A stretch of DNA of 64,000 bases. Origin: Microthyrium microscopicum (Eukaryota > Ascomycota > Dothideomycetes > Microthyriales > Microthyriaceae). Shown here piece after piece: positions 23,656 through 35,145 of the stretch (position 1 is the first letter of the stretch; every line of letters starts with the position of its first letter). The stretch is taken from the NCBI GenBank assembly GCA_010405405.1, contig MU004239.1, positions 670,713 to 734,712 on the forward strand, given 5' to 3'. The translations under genes were made by a program, and so were the position numbers. Under the pieces are notes generated by a model. It did not search any database. It was not told where the DNA came from and saw nothing but the letters and a program-made list of their open reading frames with translations.

Positions 23656-23930
23656 AGAAACAATGCATACCGCAACGAAAGTTCGGAACCAATGCTCTTA
23701 CAGAACAATGAGACTCTTCGCATCCACTGCACCAATCAGGAACCTTTCGCAATCAAATTTATCGTCAGGACTGTTTATTATTCTTTGTCACTCCACAATG
23801 CTAACAAAATGGCAATCAAATGCCACCTTACGAGACTTGCAAGCCACTATAAGTATAGGGGAAATCATCCATTGGACTAGCAGAGGTTTATGATAGGTAG
23901 TCAAGGTAGTGAATTGTTTAAATAGTATAT

Positions 23931-24020
23931 TCCGCGGAGGTGTAAATACTAGAGCGCAGTCCGCAGAGGTGTATATATCGCAGTGCGCAGAGGTGTCATT
24001 AGTACAATCCGCAGAGGTGT
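23931..24020 (+). repeat. degenerate tandem array of CCGCAGAGGTGT-like units
   Basis: Four copies of (T/G)(C/G)CGC(A/G)GAGGTGT occur at about 23931, 23960, 23983 and 24008, spaced 23-29 nt apart with unlike spacers. They lie in the gap between the BTB gene and proline dehydrogenase. The purpose is unknown; it may be a decayed minisatellite. Confidence 0.55.
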
Positions 24021-24201
24021 TTGCAATCGCTTATGCTTCTTACCATCAAAAAGCTGCGGATAGCCTTATCGCAGGTCTATATGGTGAATCTCACTGTCTG
24101 CCGTGTATGAAGGGCCTGGACATATGTCCGGCCTTTGCAAACCAATATGCATATGATGATGCCGGATAGGCTGTCATGTCATCGTTGGCAGAGATCATAC
24201 C

Positions 24202-25674
24202 TCACATTCCAACAACAGCCTTGCTTCTCCGTACAAGCTCGCTCGCCATAGCCTTTCTCGTGACCGCAGTTCTCGCACAAGCGTCCTGATTCTCCAAAGC
24301 CCGTCGATAGAGAAACCCAAGACACTCGCTAACAGTCCCCCAAGTGGCGCACTTGACAGGTTTGAGCACTTCAACACCACCACTGGTCGACTTTCCCTCC
24401 GCCATCTTCGCCTGACTAGCAGCCACCAGCGAGCAAGAAATCTCATCCGCCATGCCCTGCAGCTGCGCAAAAGCACACTCAATCAGTGGCTCTCCCTTCT
24501 CCGCCTGCTCGTCGCGAATCGCCCGTGCCTTCTTCACCGAATCCAAGTTATGTGAAGCCAACACCACTGCAACAGGCGGGAATTCGTTGTTCTTCTGGTC
24601 CGCCGGCTTCAACACATCATTCCACATTCTCTTGAGTACCGCCTCCATAACCCCATCATAAACCCCATGCGTCTCCTCCAACGTCTTTGTGACCCGGTCC
24701 CGTGGTTCACTCCACAAATATGCCCCCCGAACCAACTTCACACCCGCCACAAACCCCTCCTTCCTCGCAATATCCAAGTCCCGTGCCACATTTCCCGGCG
24801 TGCTCTTGAGATAGCACTGATATGTCGTATACATGACCGGTCGTGTCTTATTATATTTCCTCTGCAAATCAATCGTCCACCGATCGATCCCCACATTCGT
24901 AACCTCCAACTCCGCACCAGGCAGTAATGCCGCGCCCCTCTCGACGGCACGATCACAAACTTCCTCAATTGCCGTCCTCATCTCTGTACTCGGAGGTTCT
25001 CCAGCGTCGAGAAGAGCGAGGGCCTCGCGGCCCATACCGCTCCACTTCAACGCCACAAAATCACCTTCATTGGCAAGATCGACAGTCTCCAACATACCCT
25101 TTCGCCATACCCTTAACTCTTCCGCCGGAGTTGCCGTGGCATGTTCACCCTTGAGTAATTCCAGCGCATATTCCAAAATGACACCACGATAGCCCGCATT
25201 ATTCACCCTCGTAGCAGTTCGTTGGACTTCAGCTTTATTTTCGCCAGCGCAAAACTGTGCGTAGAAAGTATGTTTGAAAGCGAATTTCAGCAGCGGATTG
25301 CGGTCCGGACTTAGAAAGCGCGCTTTCGGGTCACACATGCGTGAGAGAATGGCGAAGGAGGCGCGGAGGAGAGAGGGTGTGGATGTGGCGCGCGTGATGA
25401 GATATGAGCGGAGGATTTGGGATGTTGGGAGGATGGAGAGTGGTGGTAGAGCTTTTGACTTGGTGGTTGCTTTGGCGGCGGCGGCGGCTTGAGAGAGGAG
25501 GGGTGGCATCGTTATATCGCTGGGCGAGACTGTGCCGTTCGGAGGGATCTGGATGGAAGAGTGGTTTGAGGGCGTGGTGTGGACATGACGATAGAGGAGT
25601 GTTGTATGACAGAAAATTCGTTTGGAGCGGAGTGGTATGGCGTTTGATTTCACTGCTGTCATTGACAGTGCCAT
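24202..25674 (-). CDS. PUT1: proline dehydrogenase, mitochondrial
   Basis: Single exon, 490 aa, close to the usual size of fungal proline oxidases. The N-terminus is rich in Arg, Ser, Thr and His with no acids (MALSMTAVKSNAIPLRSKRI), as expected for a mitochondrial presequence. The barrel motifs of the family are present: YRGVILEYALELLKGE, VGIDRWTIDLQRKYN, TYQCYLK, GVKLVRGAYLWSE, and VVLASHNLDSV. The end reads FLYRRALENQDACARTAVTRK, the expected substrate-binding YxxRRxxEN. It oxidises proline to pyrroline-5-carboxylate with FAD and passes electrons to the respiratory chain. An alternative start at the second Met is possible. The coding DNA is C-rich on this strand, unlike its flanks. Confidence 0.95.
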   Translation of the reverse strand: MALSMTAVKSNAIPLRSKRIFCHTTLLYRHVHTTPSNHSSIQIPPNGTVSPSDITMPPLLSQAAAAAKATTKSKALPPLSILPTSQILRSYLITRATSTPSLLRASFAILSRMCDPKARFLSPDRNPLLKFAFKHTFYAQFCAGENKAEVQRTATRVNNAGYRGVILEYALELLKGEHATATPAEELRVWRKGMLETVDLANEGDFVALKWSGMGREALALLDAGEPPSTEMRTAIEEVCDRAVERGAALLPGAELEVTNVGIDRWTIDLQRKYNKTRPVMYTTYQCYLKSTPGNVARDLDIARKEGFVAGVKLVRGAYLWSEPRDRVTKTLEETHGVYDGVMEAVLKRMWNDVLKPADQKNNEFPPVAVVLASHNLDSVKKARAIRDEQAEKGEPLIECAFAQLQGMADEISCSLVAASQAKMAEGKSTSGGVEVLKPVKCATWGTVSECLGFLYRRALENQDACARTAVTRKAMASELVRRSKAVVGM

Positions 25675-27300
25675 TGCGGGGCCGCTTTGGGAGTTTGGCG
25701 ATTGTTGTTATCAAAGAAAAAGGCAGTGAGGCAGTGACTGAGACAAAGGTTTGTAGCGAACAAAGAGTTATAAAGTACCTGAGTACTTGTGCTTGTTTTA
25801 GACACGGGGATATATAGAGTCTCTTATCTCGGAGCCGCAGGTTAAGCAGCAAGGTTTATGTTATGGAAAGGGCGAATGGGCAGATAATGCCCAGTGATAT
25901 CATGAAAGTCATTCCGGTCTCGGATAGGACTCGCTGAAGTCATAAGGTCTAGTAGTCACGAAGTGTGAACGTTGTGTAGCTGCTAAGCCACTTATAGGGT
26001 CACTTGCCGCTGTTTCCATGTCAAAGTGGGAAAGGTACGATATGGTGTTTGACAAGCAGTGGAAGGGGTGAGGTTGGAGAGCATATCGATTGAGCCGTAT
26101 ATAGCCGTGCGCTGTATCAAAATGGAAGGTGGGTTGGTGGGCGGCAAACAAATGAATTGCCCCTCTTTAATGATGTAGAGTATAGGAAGCAAAACTAGCA
26201 ATTTACTACTGCAGTGTAGTATCCGGAAGAGAGAATAGATCGGCGTAATTTCTCGATATTCAACATGTGTGTTAGACAATAGTTTCAATATTATCAATCT
26301 GGCATGAATGGTTGAAGTGAGAAGGTATTATGTCAACAAAGGACGCAGAGGAGCTGTCCATTGTTGATAATAAACGCTGTTTAGTTTGAATTGTTTCTCA
26401 CTTTAGAACAAGGTCCCATCGAATCAAGAGAGATAAAGTACTGTATGTTGCATGAGCCTATCGTTGGCGCTTTGATAGATGAACATTGCACTTTATTGGT
26501 TTGTATGGGTCTGAGGAACCCCACGTTGAATTTTTCCGAAAAGCTCGAAACCATGAAAGACTCCAAATTAACTTCGAGATAATCCAGACTATCATTAGGT
26601 ATAGATTTGATTAGTGCAAGTAGTATATTTGGAGAACTCCCGCGGTCGGCAATGATATCGTGCGGAAGTACCTGCCAAATTGGGTGAGCGACGTCCAACG
26701 TTCTTGCGACCAATCTGCATAATCCCTACATGTCTAGTCTTTATTGAGGTTAGATGCATAACGCTAGTATCAATCCACGTTGAACTAGCCGCGCACTAAA
26801 GTAGTACCCCTCATTAAAGCAAGAGATACCTTAACCGCCAGGTGTCGAGGCTCCTAGATTTTATGCTTGAGCTACATATGTAATTGCTCCTGCTGGCTCT
26901 GCTGCTGAAGATTTGCGGACCAGCCTTTGCTAGACTGCTAACAGGTAGGAGCCAAAGTTGTCACGAGAGTCGCAAGCAATCTGTCTCTGTGCCGCCAACT
27001 GGAAAATGGTGCCATAGTCTTGGTTTCCATCTTCAGATCCTCTATCTTCAAAATCCTTTTAGGCCTCTCCACTTTCTTGGGCAGTACTCAGTATTACTCA
27101 CAATCACAGGCTACAGCTAGCTCCGTGTCACAACTTCTACCCTTTCCTTTATTGCTGCGAACTCGCCCCTCTTCCTCCGTACTTCGCTACCACAAGCTGC
27201 TCTCTATTTCTTCTGTCCCTCACATCCCAATCATTCTCCCCGAAACCGGAGCTCAATGGCCAATCTGCCACAAAGCTATTAGACTCAGTGCTATCAGACA
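25675..27300. other. intergenic, divergent promoters
   Basis: 1.6 kb between the starts of proline dehydrogenase (minus) and the LEU3-like gene (plus). About 27020-27300 is rich in C and T and probably is the leader of the plus-strand gene. No gene or repeat is seen. Confidence 0.45.
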
Positions 27301-29643
27301 ATGGATTTCAAACATGATACCTTACTGCCCGACCTTGACCCTCTTGATCAGCTCTCGCCGTGAGTCTATGCCCCCGAAGCTCGTGCTTGCTGCTTTTACT
27401 GCCTGTCCTTTCCCCGCATCCCAGCTATCGACTAACCACAAACCTTTTATAAGAACCCAAAGTGTCACTCCCGCCAAACTTTCGCGCAAAAGAAAGCATT
27501 CAACATATACAGAACATAACAGTGATGACGACCAACATCATGATCACGATGGTTTCGGTCCAAGTCGAAGACAACGTCCTCCCGGAGCCAAGCGAGCATG
27601 CAATCAATGTCGACAGCAAAAGGTAGATCATTCCCTTTGCTCTCCTTTAATTCTTCATGGCTAACACCATAACTAGCTGAAATGTAATGTCAGCGAAGAC
27701 CCATGGCGAGATTGCGATCGTTGTACCAAACACAGCCTGCGATGTGAAATAACTGCCGACTTCAAGCGCATTGGCAAACGATCCCAACAAGCCGAACTCG
27801 AAAAGACAAATCGGCTCCTTGCAGATCAAGTTCAGCAACTCAGTCGGGAACTTGCAGTTTATCGAAGTCGAGGTGCAGAATTCGAATTATACAAGGACTA
27901 TTCTCATCGTGCCCCAATCGAGCATGATCCCGCTTTGACTTCTGGACCTCAGAGCATGGCTCAGGCAGACGAATCTCATGATGCAGCTTTACTTTTGAAC
28001 CTCAAACAAGGCCACGATATTTCTGGTCCTGTTGGTCGAGCCGGCCCTGCCATTCCACAGCGAAAGCTTGGAGAGGTCTACTTGCACCCAGAAACAATTC
28101 AACAACTTTGGGACGAGTATTACAACAATTATCATATTTTTCTCCCAGTGTTAGACCCGGAAGTGGATACACCGGACCTTATTTTTGATCATAGCGAATT
28201 TCTATTCTGGACTGTTATTTTTATTGCATCAAGACATTTTCAACAGGACGCAACCCTTCTTCTTCGACTTCTTCCCGCTTACAAGGATATGATCAATGAA
28301 ACGATATCAAGACCGCCGACAAACCATTTCATCGTGAAAGCTTTATGTTTGACTTGTTACTGGCCACCACCTGTTAGCAGCACTACAGCAGATATGACTT
28401 TCACTTGGTCAGGCACAATGATGAAGTTTGCAATGCAATTGGGACTTCATCGTCCATCACATGCCATGGATTTCTCTCGTACTCGAGTTCAACTTCGAGA
28501 AGAGGATATTCATGATCGCCTAAAGACATGGGCTATTTGCAATCTGGTGGCACAGAACATTTCAACAGGCTATGGTCAACCACCAGAAACGGTTTACGAC
28601 TCTACCTTGACAGCAATCCAACCAAACGGGAAATACGCTCATCTCCATACCCGTCTGGAAATTGAGAAATTGGCTAATAAAATTGCCATGGAAATATATA
28701 GTACGAAACAGCAAGGTCTCGCCGGGATGGAAGAGAACCATATTAATATTCGCGCCAACATCATTGCTCAAGAACTTGCCAACATCAACGACATAATTAA
28801 TCGTAAGTTTGGTCCACTTTTCAAGAACACAGCTAACCTTTGATAGCCATAACTCATCTTTACACAGCGGCAGTCAATGTCCATCTTCGCCTGTTTGTAT
28901 TCTTTGACGATCCAGCTTCACCACCATATCAACTTAACCTCAATGAATTGTATAACGCAGCATCCGAATTCCTCAAAGCCACATTCAACACTGGCGTAAG
29001 CCTCCAGCATATGCCAAACTATATCTACCAAATGATGCTCGCAGCAGCAGTAGCCCTCCTCAAACTCCTCCACTCCTTCTTCGCCGAATTTGTGGACCGC
29101 GAAGGTGGCGAAGATCTCTTCTGGGAAACCATCAAAGCCATACGCGAAATGTCTGTCAAAACCAATGACCTCCCGCAGCGTCTCGCCGAGGTCTTCGCCC
29201 AGATGTGGCAAGTTGATACCGAGCGACTCGAGTCCGAAGTCGCATCTAACGGCACCAAATCCTCCGACGTCCCCGGCGCCTCTCTAACGCTCAAACGTCG
29301 CAACCGCATGAGCATGTCTCTAGTCTTTGACAGCATTTGGCGCTGGAAAGACGAAATTGACGGCAAACTGCGTGCCGAGAAGCTTGAAACGGCAGTGCAA
29401 AACCCAACGAGTCCGCAGGCCAGCCAGCATAGGCACAGCTTTTCTAATGGAAGGAGGCCAAGCAATATGATGGATGAGAATACCACTTTGCCAGGTATGA
29501 CGAGCTTTGGGGGCTTTGGGGGATTGACTCTGGGAGGAACGAATGATTTGGCGTATGCTAATTCTTATGAATTCTTTGATCCGGTGGGCTGGTATTTGGA
29601 TGGCTTGTTTGAGTCATCGGGAATGGGATATGGGACAGCATAG
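27301..29643 (+). CDS. Zn2Cys6 transcription factor, LEU3-like, 4 exons
   Basis: Exons 27301-27359, 27454-27622, 27677-28802 and 28847-29643, giving 716 aa. The DNA-binding cluster is split by intron 2. It reads KRACNQCRQQK then LKCN...WRDCDRCTKHSLRC, six cysteines with correct spacing. It is followed by a coiled-coil-like segment (QQAELEKTNRLLADQVQQL) for dimerisation. The middle domain (LGEVYLHPETIQQLWDEYYN, FLPVLDP, PHFLFWTVI-like) and the C-terminal half (ITHLYTAAVNVHLRLFVFFD) match what I remember of the fungal Leu3 regulators. Those control branched-chain amino acid synthesis in response to isopropylmalate. The Leu3 assignment is recognition, not a search. All introns keep phase. Confidence 0.88.
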
Positions 29644-30210
29644 TATTCCGGGTGGGGTTGACGCTTATGGGAGGGTTCATTGTTAATACTTTAGGGATAG
29701 GTGCATGGCTAGGCAGGATTTGATACCCAGAATATAATAACTATTTTTAAATGGAGGTTTGTATGTTTGACTATTATAAACCTTCCATTATCAAAGCCTA
29801 ACGGGCACCTCGTGTACAATACAGTCTTGAACAAGGTTGGCGGCGTTCAAATGTTGAAGTGAAGTCAAGGCAAGGCTGAGGCGGGATATGATTGGCTGAG
29901 TGTGCCAAGACACGCGATGCGAACTGGGCAGGTGCGACTTGGTCAAAAGTATGGGCACCTTCACTGCTTCTTTCCACTTTTACAACTCCCATCAGCTTTA
30001 ATCCAACCTCCCCTTGAGATCCTCAGCCCTCATCTTCTCTTCACCCTTCGCTCCATCTCAAAGTCTTCCCGGATGCCCTCCTCCTAACCACATAGCCAAC
30101 CGGTTCGAACCCCCCTTCTCCTCGACCCTACGCTCTCAATTTGGCATCCTCAATACCTCGCCAACTGCCTTTCATCGCCTGCCAGCTCGCCTTCTCCTCA
30201 AACCTTCATC
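29644..30210. other. intergenic, 3' end of LEU3-like gene and promoter of CTR9
   Basis: Both flanking genes run on the plus strand. From about 29950 to 30210 the plus strand is very C+T-rich, typical of a promoter and leader. No gene seen. Confidence 0.45.
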
Positions 30211-33200
30211 ATGGCGCCAGCACCGCTGCGAAATGGCTCAGTAAATGGCATCGCCGCCTATTCACACACCCTCCGCTTCAGCCATGTTCCCCCATCCATC
30301 GATATTCCCGTCGAGGGAGGTGAAGATCAAGAAGCCGTCGAGCTTGACCTCACTGAACTTGAGAGCGATCCCACAGAAATGTGTACGCTTCTCGAGAACG
30401 AAAATGTCGCCAAGAACTATTGGATGACTATTGCGCTTGCGTATGCGAAACAAGGGGACGTGGATCGTGCGATTGAGATTTTGAACAAGGGTTTGATAGC
30501 GCGACGGAACGCGAATATGTATACTGGCGGAGACGATAGGTTGGGGTTCTTGAATGCGCTTTGCTGGATGTGGTTGTTCAAGGTTAGGGAGGCGCCGAGA
30601 TTGGTTCCTGGTGAGTACTTTGAGCAGGCGAATGAGTGATGGAATGAGGACAGAACGCTGACTGTGTGTAGAAGGATCCAGTTCGGGCGTCCATACGAAA
30701 GAGTACTATATCAATCAGGCGACATCGACACTCAACGAAGCATCGCGAGTATCACCTTCATATCCTCCTCTATTCCTTGCGCGAGGCGTACTTTCTCTCC
30801 TCCGCGCATCGACACTCGTATCATCAAAACCTACAACCGGCGCAAAGAACGACATGTCTGAACGAACAGAAGCTCTTCGACAGGCGCAAAAGTGCTTTCA
30901 AGATGCTATGCGACTTTCAGATGGCAAAAATATCATGGCAATGATGGGAACAGCTCGAGTCTTCTTCTCTATGGGTCGATTTGTAGATGCGCTCTCCACA
31001 TATCAACGTATACTCGAGCGCGCGCCACAACTTTCTGACCCAGATCCTCGTATAGGTATCGGATGCTGTTTATGGCAGCTTGGACATCGGGATGATGCAA
31101 AGAATGCTTGGGAGCGCGCCCTTCAAGTCAATGCGAATTCGAAACAGGCCAACACTCTACTTGGTATCTATTACCTCCAGTTGAGCTCGAAATTCCCAAC
31201 ATCCGACCCCGCTTTTGCGTCAAACTACAAAATGGCCATGCAACAATATACTCAGAAGGCGTATAAATTGGACCAAAAGCTGCCTCTAGCTTGTGCAACG
31301 TTTGGTAGTTATTTCCTTACGCGCCAGACGCTGCATACGGTGGAGAAGTTGGCGCGCGCGGCCATCGAGTATACTGATGTCAATGCCATTGCATCAGATG
31401 GATGGTATCTACTTGCACGCAAGGAACATCAACAGGGCAACTTGAAGAAAGCAAAAGAATACTACACCAAAGCTGATCAAGCGCGCGCTGGAAACGACAA
31501 GGAAAAGGGCTATCTTCCGGCCCGATTTGGTGTGGCTCAGATCGATGTCATTGAGGAAAAGCTTAGTCAAGTCAAGTACGATCTTGACAAGATGGCACAA
31601 ACAAACAAGAGCGTGGAAGTCCTTACTTTACTTGGAACTTTGTATGCTGAGCAAGTGTTCTCTGAGAAGCTTACTGCGAGTAACAAAGACGATATTGCAC
31701 AATGGCGCAAGAAGGCTATCACTCTACTTGAGAGTGTACGGAATCAGTGGAAAGACAAGAAGGATTCCAAGAGCCAATCTTCGGCGGATGCTAGTGTTTT
31801 GATCAACCTTGCTCGACTGTACGAGTTGGACCATCCAGAAAAGAGCTTGCAAGCACTAAAGCAGGTGGAGCAGATTGAGATTGATGCGATTCCTGAAGAA
31901 GAGTACCCGGAAGGACTCGAAGGCGATGCGCAAACATTGGCGTTGCAAGAGATGATTCCTCCACCGCTACTCAACAATGAGGGTTGTTTCCATTTTCAGG
32001 CTGAAAAGTACCAAGAAGCTCGCCATTATTTCCAGACCGCACTCACAGCGTGTGTCAAAGTCGGGACCAAAGATGATGACGATGAACCAGTCGATACTGA
32101 TGCATTTGTCACTACCATAAGCTACAACCTTGGTCGAACTTATGAAGCTGAAGGAAATCTGGAAAAGGCTCAAGAAGTCTATGAAGGACTCTTGTCGCGG
32201 CATCCCAACTATGTCGATGCGCAAGTTCGGCTGGCTTTCATCTCATATCAACTGGATCCCGAGGCTGGCGCAAAAGAGATGCAGGCTTTGTTCGAAAGCG
32301 AAGGTGATAACCTTAATGTTCGTGTCATTTATGGTTGGTTCCTCAATCGTACGAAGAAGCGGACTGCAGACTTTGCTGCTGATGCTGAACAACGTCTCAA
32401 CAAACATACACTCCTCAATTTCGACCGAACGGATCCATATCTTCTCACATCCATGGGCAATATTTGCCTAAGCATTGCACGAGAGATGCGCGGCGAAAAA
32501 GAAAAAGACCGTCGGGGTAAGACCTACGACAAGGCGTTCGAATTCTTTGACTTCGCCCTCAAAGCAGACCCATACAACGCATATGCAGCCCAAGGTTTAG
32601 CCATTGTAGTCATCGAGCATCGACGAGATCTTACTGGGGCTCTTCAAATACTCGGCAACGTCCGCGAAACAATGCGCGATGCCACAGTCTACATGAATCT
32701 CGGTCACGTCTTTCACGAACTTCGACAATTCACACGCGCCATAGAATCCTACGAAGCCGCACTCGCCAAAAAAGAACGAGTCTCCGAAATCACCATCCTT
32801 ACCGCCCTTGGCCGCGTCTGGCACACCAAAGGCCGCACCGAAAAGTCCCTCGTCGCCATGAACCAATCGCTCGAATACTCCCGTCGCGTCCTCGTCCTTG
32901 AACCAAACTCACCACATTACCAATTCAATGTCGCGTTCGTGCAATTCCAAATCGCACAAATCATCTGCTCCCTGCCAGCCACCCAACGTACCCTCGAGGC
33001 CGTCGAACTTGCCGCCACAGATCTAGCCTCCGCCATCGATGCGTTTGTCACCGTCGCGAAACATGCCTATCCACCATATCCTCGCTCAGACCTCGAACAG
33101 CGTGCCAACATGGGCCGCACCGTCGCAAAACAACTCGAACGCGCCCTCGACGAACAGCGCAAACACCACGCCGCCTCCCACGACAAACTCGCCGCCGCCA

Positions 33201-33868
33201 AAGCCCTCCGCGAAGCCGAACTCCAAAAACGCATCGACGCCCAAAAAGCCCGCGAAGCAGAAGCAGAAGCCCGTCGCGCCCGTGTCCTAGCCGAACGCGC
33301 CGAACTGGAAGAGCAAGACCGCAAACTCCGCGAAGAAGCCATCAAACGGCGCGAAGAAGAGCGCGCCAAAGATGAAGAGGCCTGGACAACAGATAGCCAA
33401 GGCGAACGCAAGAAACGTGCGCGCGTCAAGCGGGCTCCTGCAGAGAAAGGCGGCAAGCGTAGAAGCAAGAAGCGGAATAGCGAGGATGTCGTGTCCGATG
33501 GCCACCTTAGCGAAGGAGAAGGCGGCGCACCGCGAAAGAGCAAGAAACGACGCTTGGAACGTGGGAATAAACGTGCGGAGCCAAAGGGCAAGTATAAGAG
33601 TTCTGATAAGATTATCGACAGTGATGAGGAGGCTGGGCCGGATGAGGAGATGGCAGAAGGCACGGCTGGTGAGGGCACGGGTGGGGAGAGCAGTGCTGTT
33701 GCCACGCCTGCAGGTGCAGGAGATAGTGATGCGGATGAAGGAGTAGTTGTGCAGCCTAAGCAGCGTGGGAAGCGGAATGTTGTTGAAGACGACGATGATG
33801 ATGAGGATGAAGATGAAGGGGCGGAGAATGGCGATGGAGATGTTCAGATGGCTGAGAATAGCGAGTAG
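30211..33868 (+). CDS. CTR9: CTR9, TPR subunit of the PAF1 complex, 2 exons
   Basis: Exons 30211-30610 and 30672-33868, giving 1198 aa, the usual size for fungal Ctr9. Many TPR units are visible: ALAYAKQGDVDRAIEILNKG, YQRILERAP...WQLGHRDDAKNAWERALQVN, YNLGRTYEAEGNLEKAQEVY, and LGHVFHELRQFTRAIESYEAAL. They are followed by a long charged coiled coil (about residues 970-1050, ALREAELQKRIDAQKAREAE). The C-terminal tail is basic, then very acidic (VVEDDDDDEDEDEGAENGDG). Ctr9 scaffolds the complex that couples RNA polymerase II elongation to H2B ubiquitylation and H3 methylation. The single intron is 61 nt. Its gene is convergent with that of H2A.Z. Confidence 0.96.
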
Positions 33869-34438
33869 GACCCGTTTCGAGGCTCGTATCACGATATGGG
33901 TTGGCGGGACGGTAAAGATATGTGACTCGTTATGTCATTCATTGGTCTGAATGGGTCGATAAGTTGAAGTCTGAAGACGCGGCATTGCGTGGAGTTTTGC
34001 TGTATTGTAATAGATATCATAATGGTCATAATGTATTGATCTGATGTGTTCCTCAATGAGCAGTTTAACTTGTGTTTCTACGAGAGGTGATGTCAATTCT
34101 GTTTATTTTTCAACCGATACACGAGTACACTTCAACTCCCCCTTTCATACCCTAATGATAAGCCCAAAGAGAATGAGACGAAAAAACAAGGGAAAAATCA
34201 TACAAAAGACAAGCAATAACAAGCCTGCATTGGTTTCAAATCATTGCCAGCAGGCCCAGCGCACAACAGTTCAACGCGCATCCAGACCCTCAAGGAATCC
34301 AGAAAAATTCCTTGTTCTAACGCGCCCAAACATCTATCTCCTTTGCCCCAAACCCATCGATGCAACTACGGATGTTTTCGGCACAGGACAGTTCCTTCGA
34401 CGCTTCTTTGCACCATGCGAAGGAAGTTTGCGATACAC
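33869..34438. other. convergent intergenic region
   Basis: 570 nt between the stop of CTR9 and the stop of H2A.Z, holding both 3' untranslated regions. A 132-codon plus frame (34044-34442) overlaps the end of H2A.Z and has no motif, so I treat it as chance. Confidence 0.5.
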
Positions 34439-35145
34439 CTAAGCCTCGATAGCCTTCTTGCCCTTCTTCTGCTCGACCTTGAGAAGTAGTGCGCGATTGA
34501 TATGTGGCAACACACCACCGTGGGCGATGGTTGCGCGAATCAAGGTATCGAGCTCTTCGTCACCGCGAATGGCGAGCTGTAGATGGCGGGGCGTGATACG
34601 CTTGACCTTGAGATCCTTCGCAGCGTTGCCAGCGAGTTCGAGAACTTCGGCAGTGAGATATTCGAGGACGGCAGTGAGGTAGATGGCTGCTTTGGCGCCA
34701 ATACGGGTCTTTTGGCGCGTCATGTTGCGCAAGTGGCGCTTGACACGACCGCATGGGAACTATGGAGATATATGGTTAGTTTGGATGATCGAATAGAGAC
34801 GAAGAGAGTAGAGTGAGAGTGGTTTGAGTAATGCGCTGGGTGGAAATGCGCATCTGGTACTGGATAAGGGAATTGCCTAGTGTTGTGGTTGAACGCGGAT
34901 AGCTCATCCAGCCACCCAAAAGGCCATCTCCATGATGGCGATAAGTCGAATAATAACATACCTGAAGTCCAGCGCGCGCAGAGTGCGACTTGATGGGTTT
35001 GCCGGTAACATCGCCAGACTTGCCACCCGTTTTACCGCCAGTCTTTCCTATTGAGACGAAGTCGAGTCAGCGATTCTGGAGACCATAACAAAGCAGCGCA
35101 TGCGCGTCTTGCGACAAAAAAACACGTACCTTTTCCGCCAGGCAT
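34439..35145 (-). CDS. histone variant H2A.Z, 3 exons
   Basis: Exons 35145-35130, 35047-34962 and 34759-34439, giving 140 aa. The N-tail [18 protein letters not shown] and the docking region distinguish it from canonical H2A. In the latter, [22 protein letters not shown] replaces the canonical GNDEELNKLL...GGVLPNI. The histone fold contains [17 protein letters not shown] and [18 protein letters not shown]. The C-terminus ends [14 protein letters not shown] and lacks the SQEL motif of canonical H2A, as expected. It is placed in nucleosomes at promoters. Exon 1 is only 16 nt. Residues [21 protein letters not shown] differ somewhat from typical fungal versions but keep the fold. Confidence 0.95.

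Noticed and set aside
30095-30115. GGTTCGAACCC, similar to a tRNA B box
   Set aside because: No A box, cloverleaf or acceptor stem could be built around it.
34044-34442. 132-codon plus-strand frame downstream of CTR9
   Set aside because: It lies in the convergent 3' region, runs into the H2A.Z stop and has no motif.
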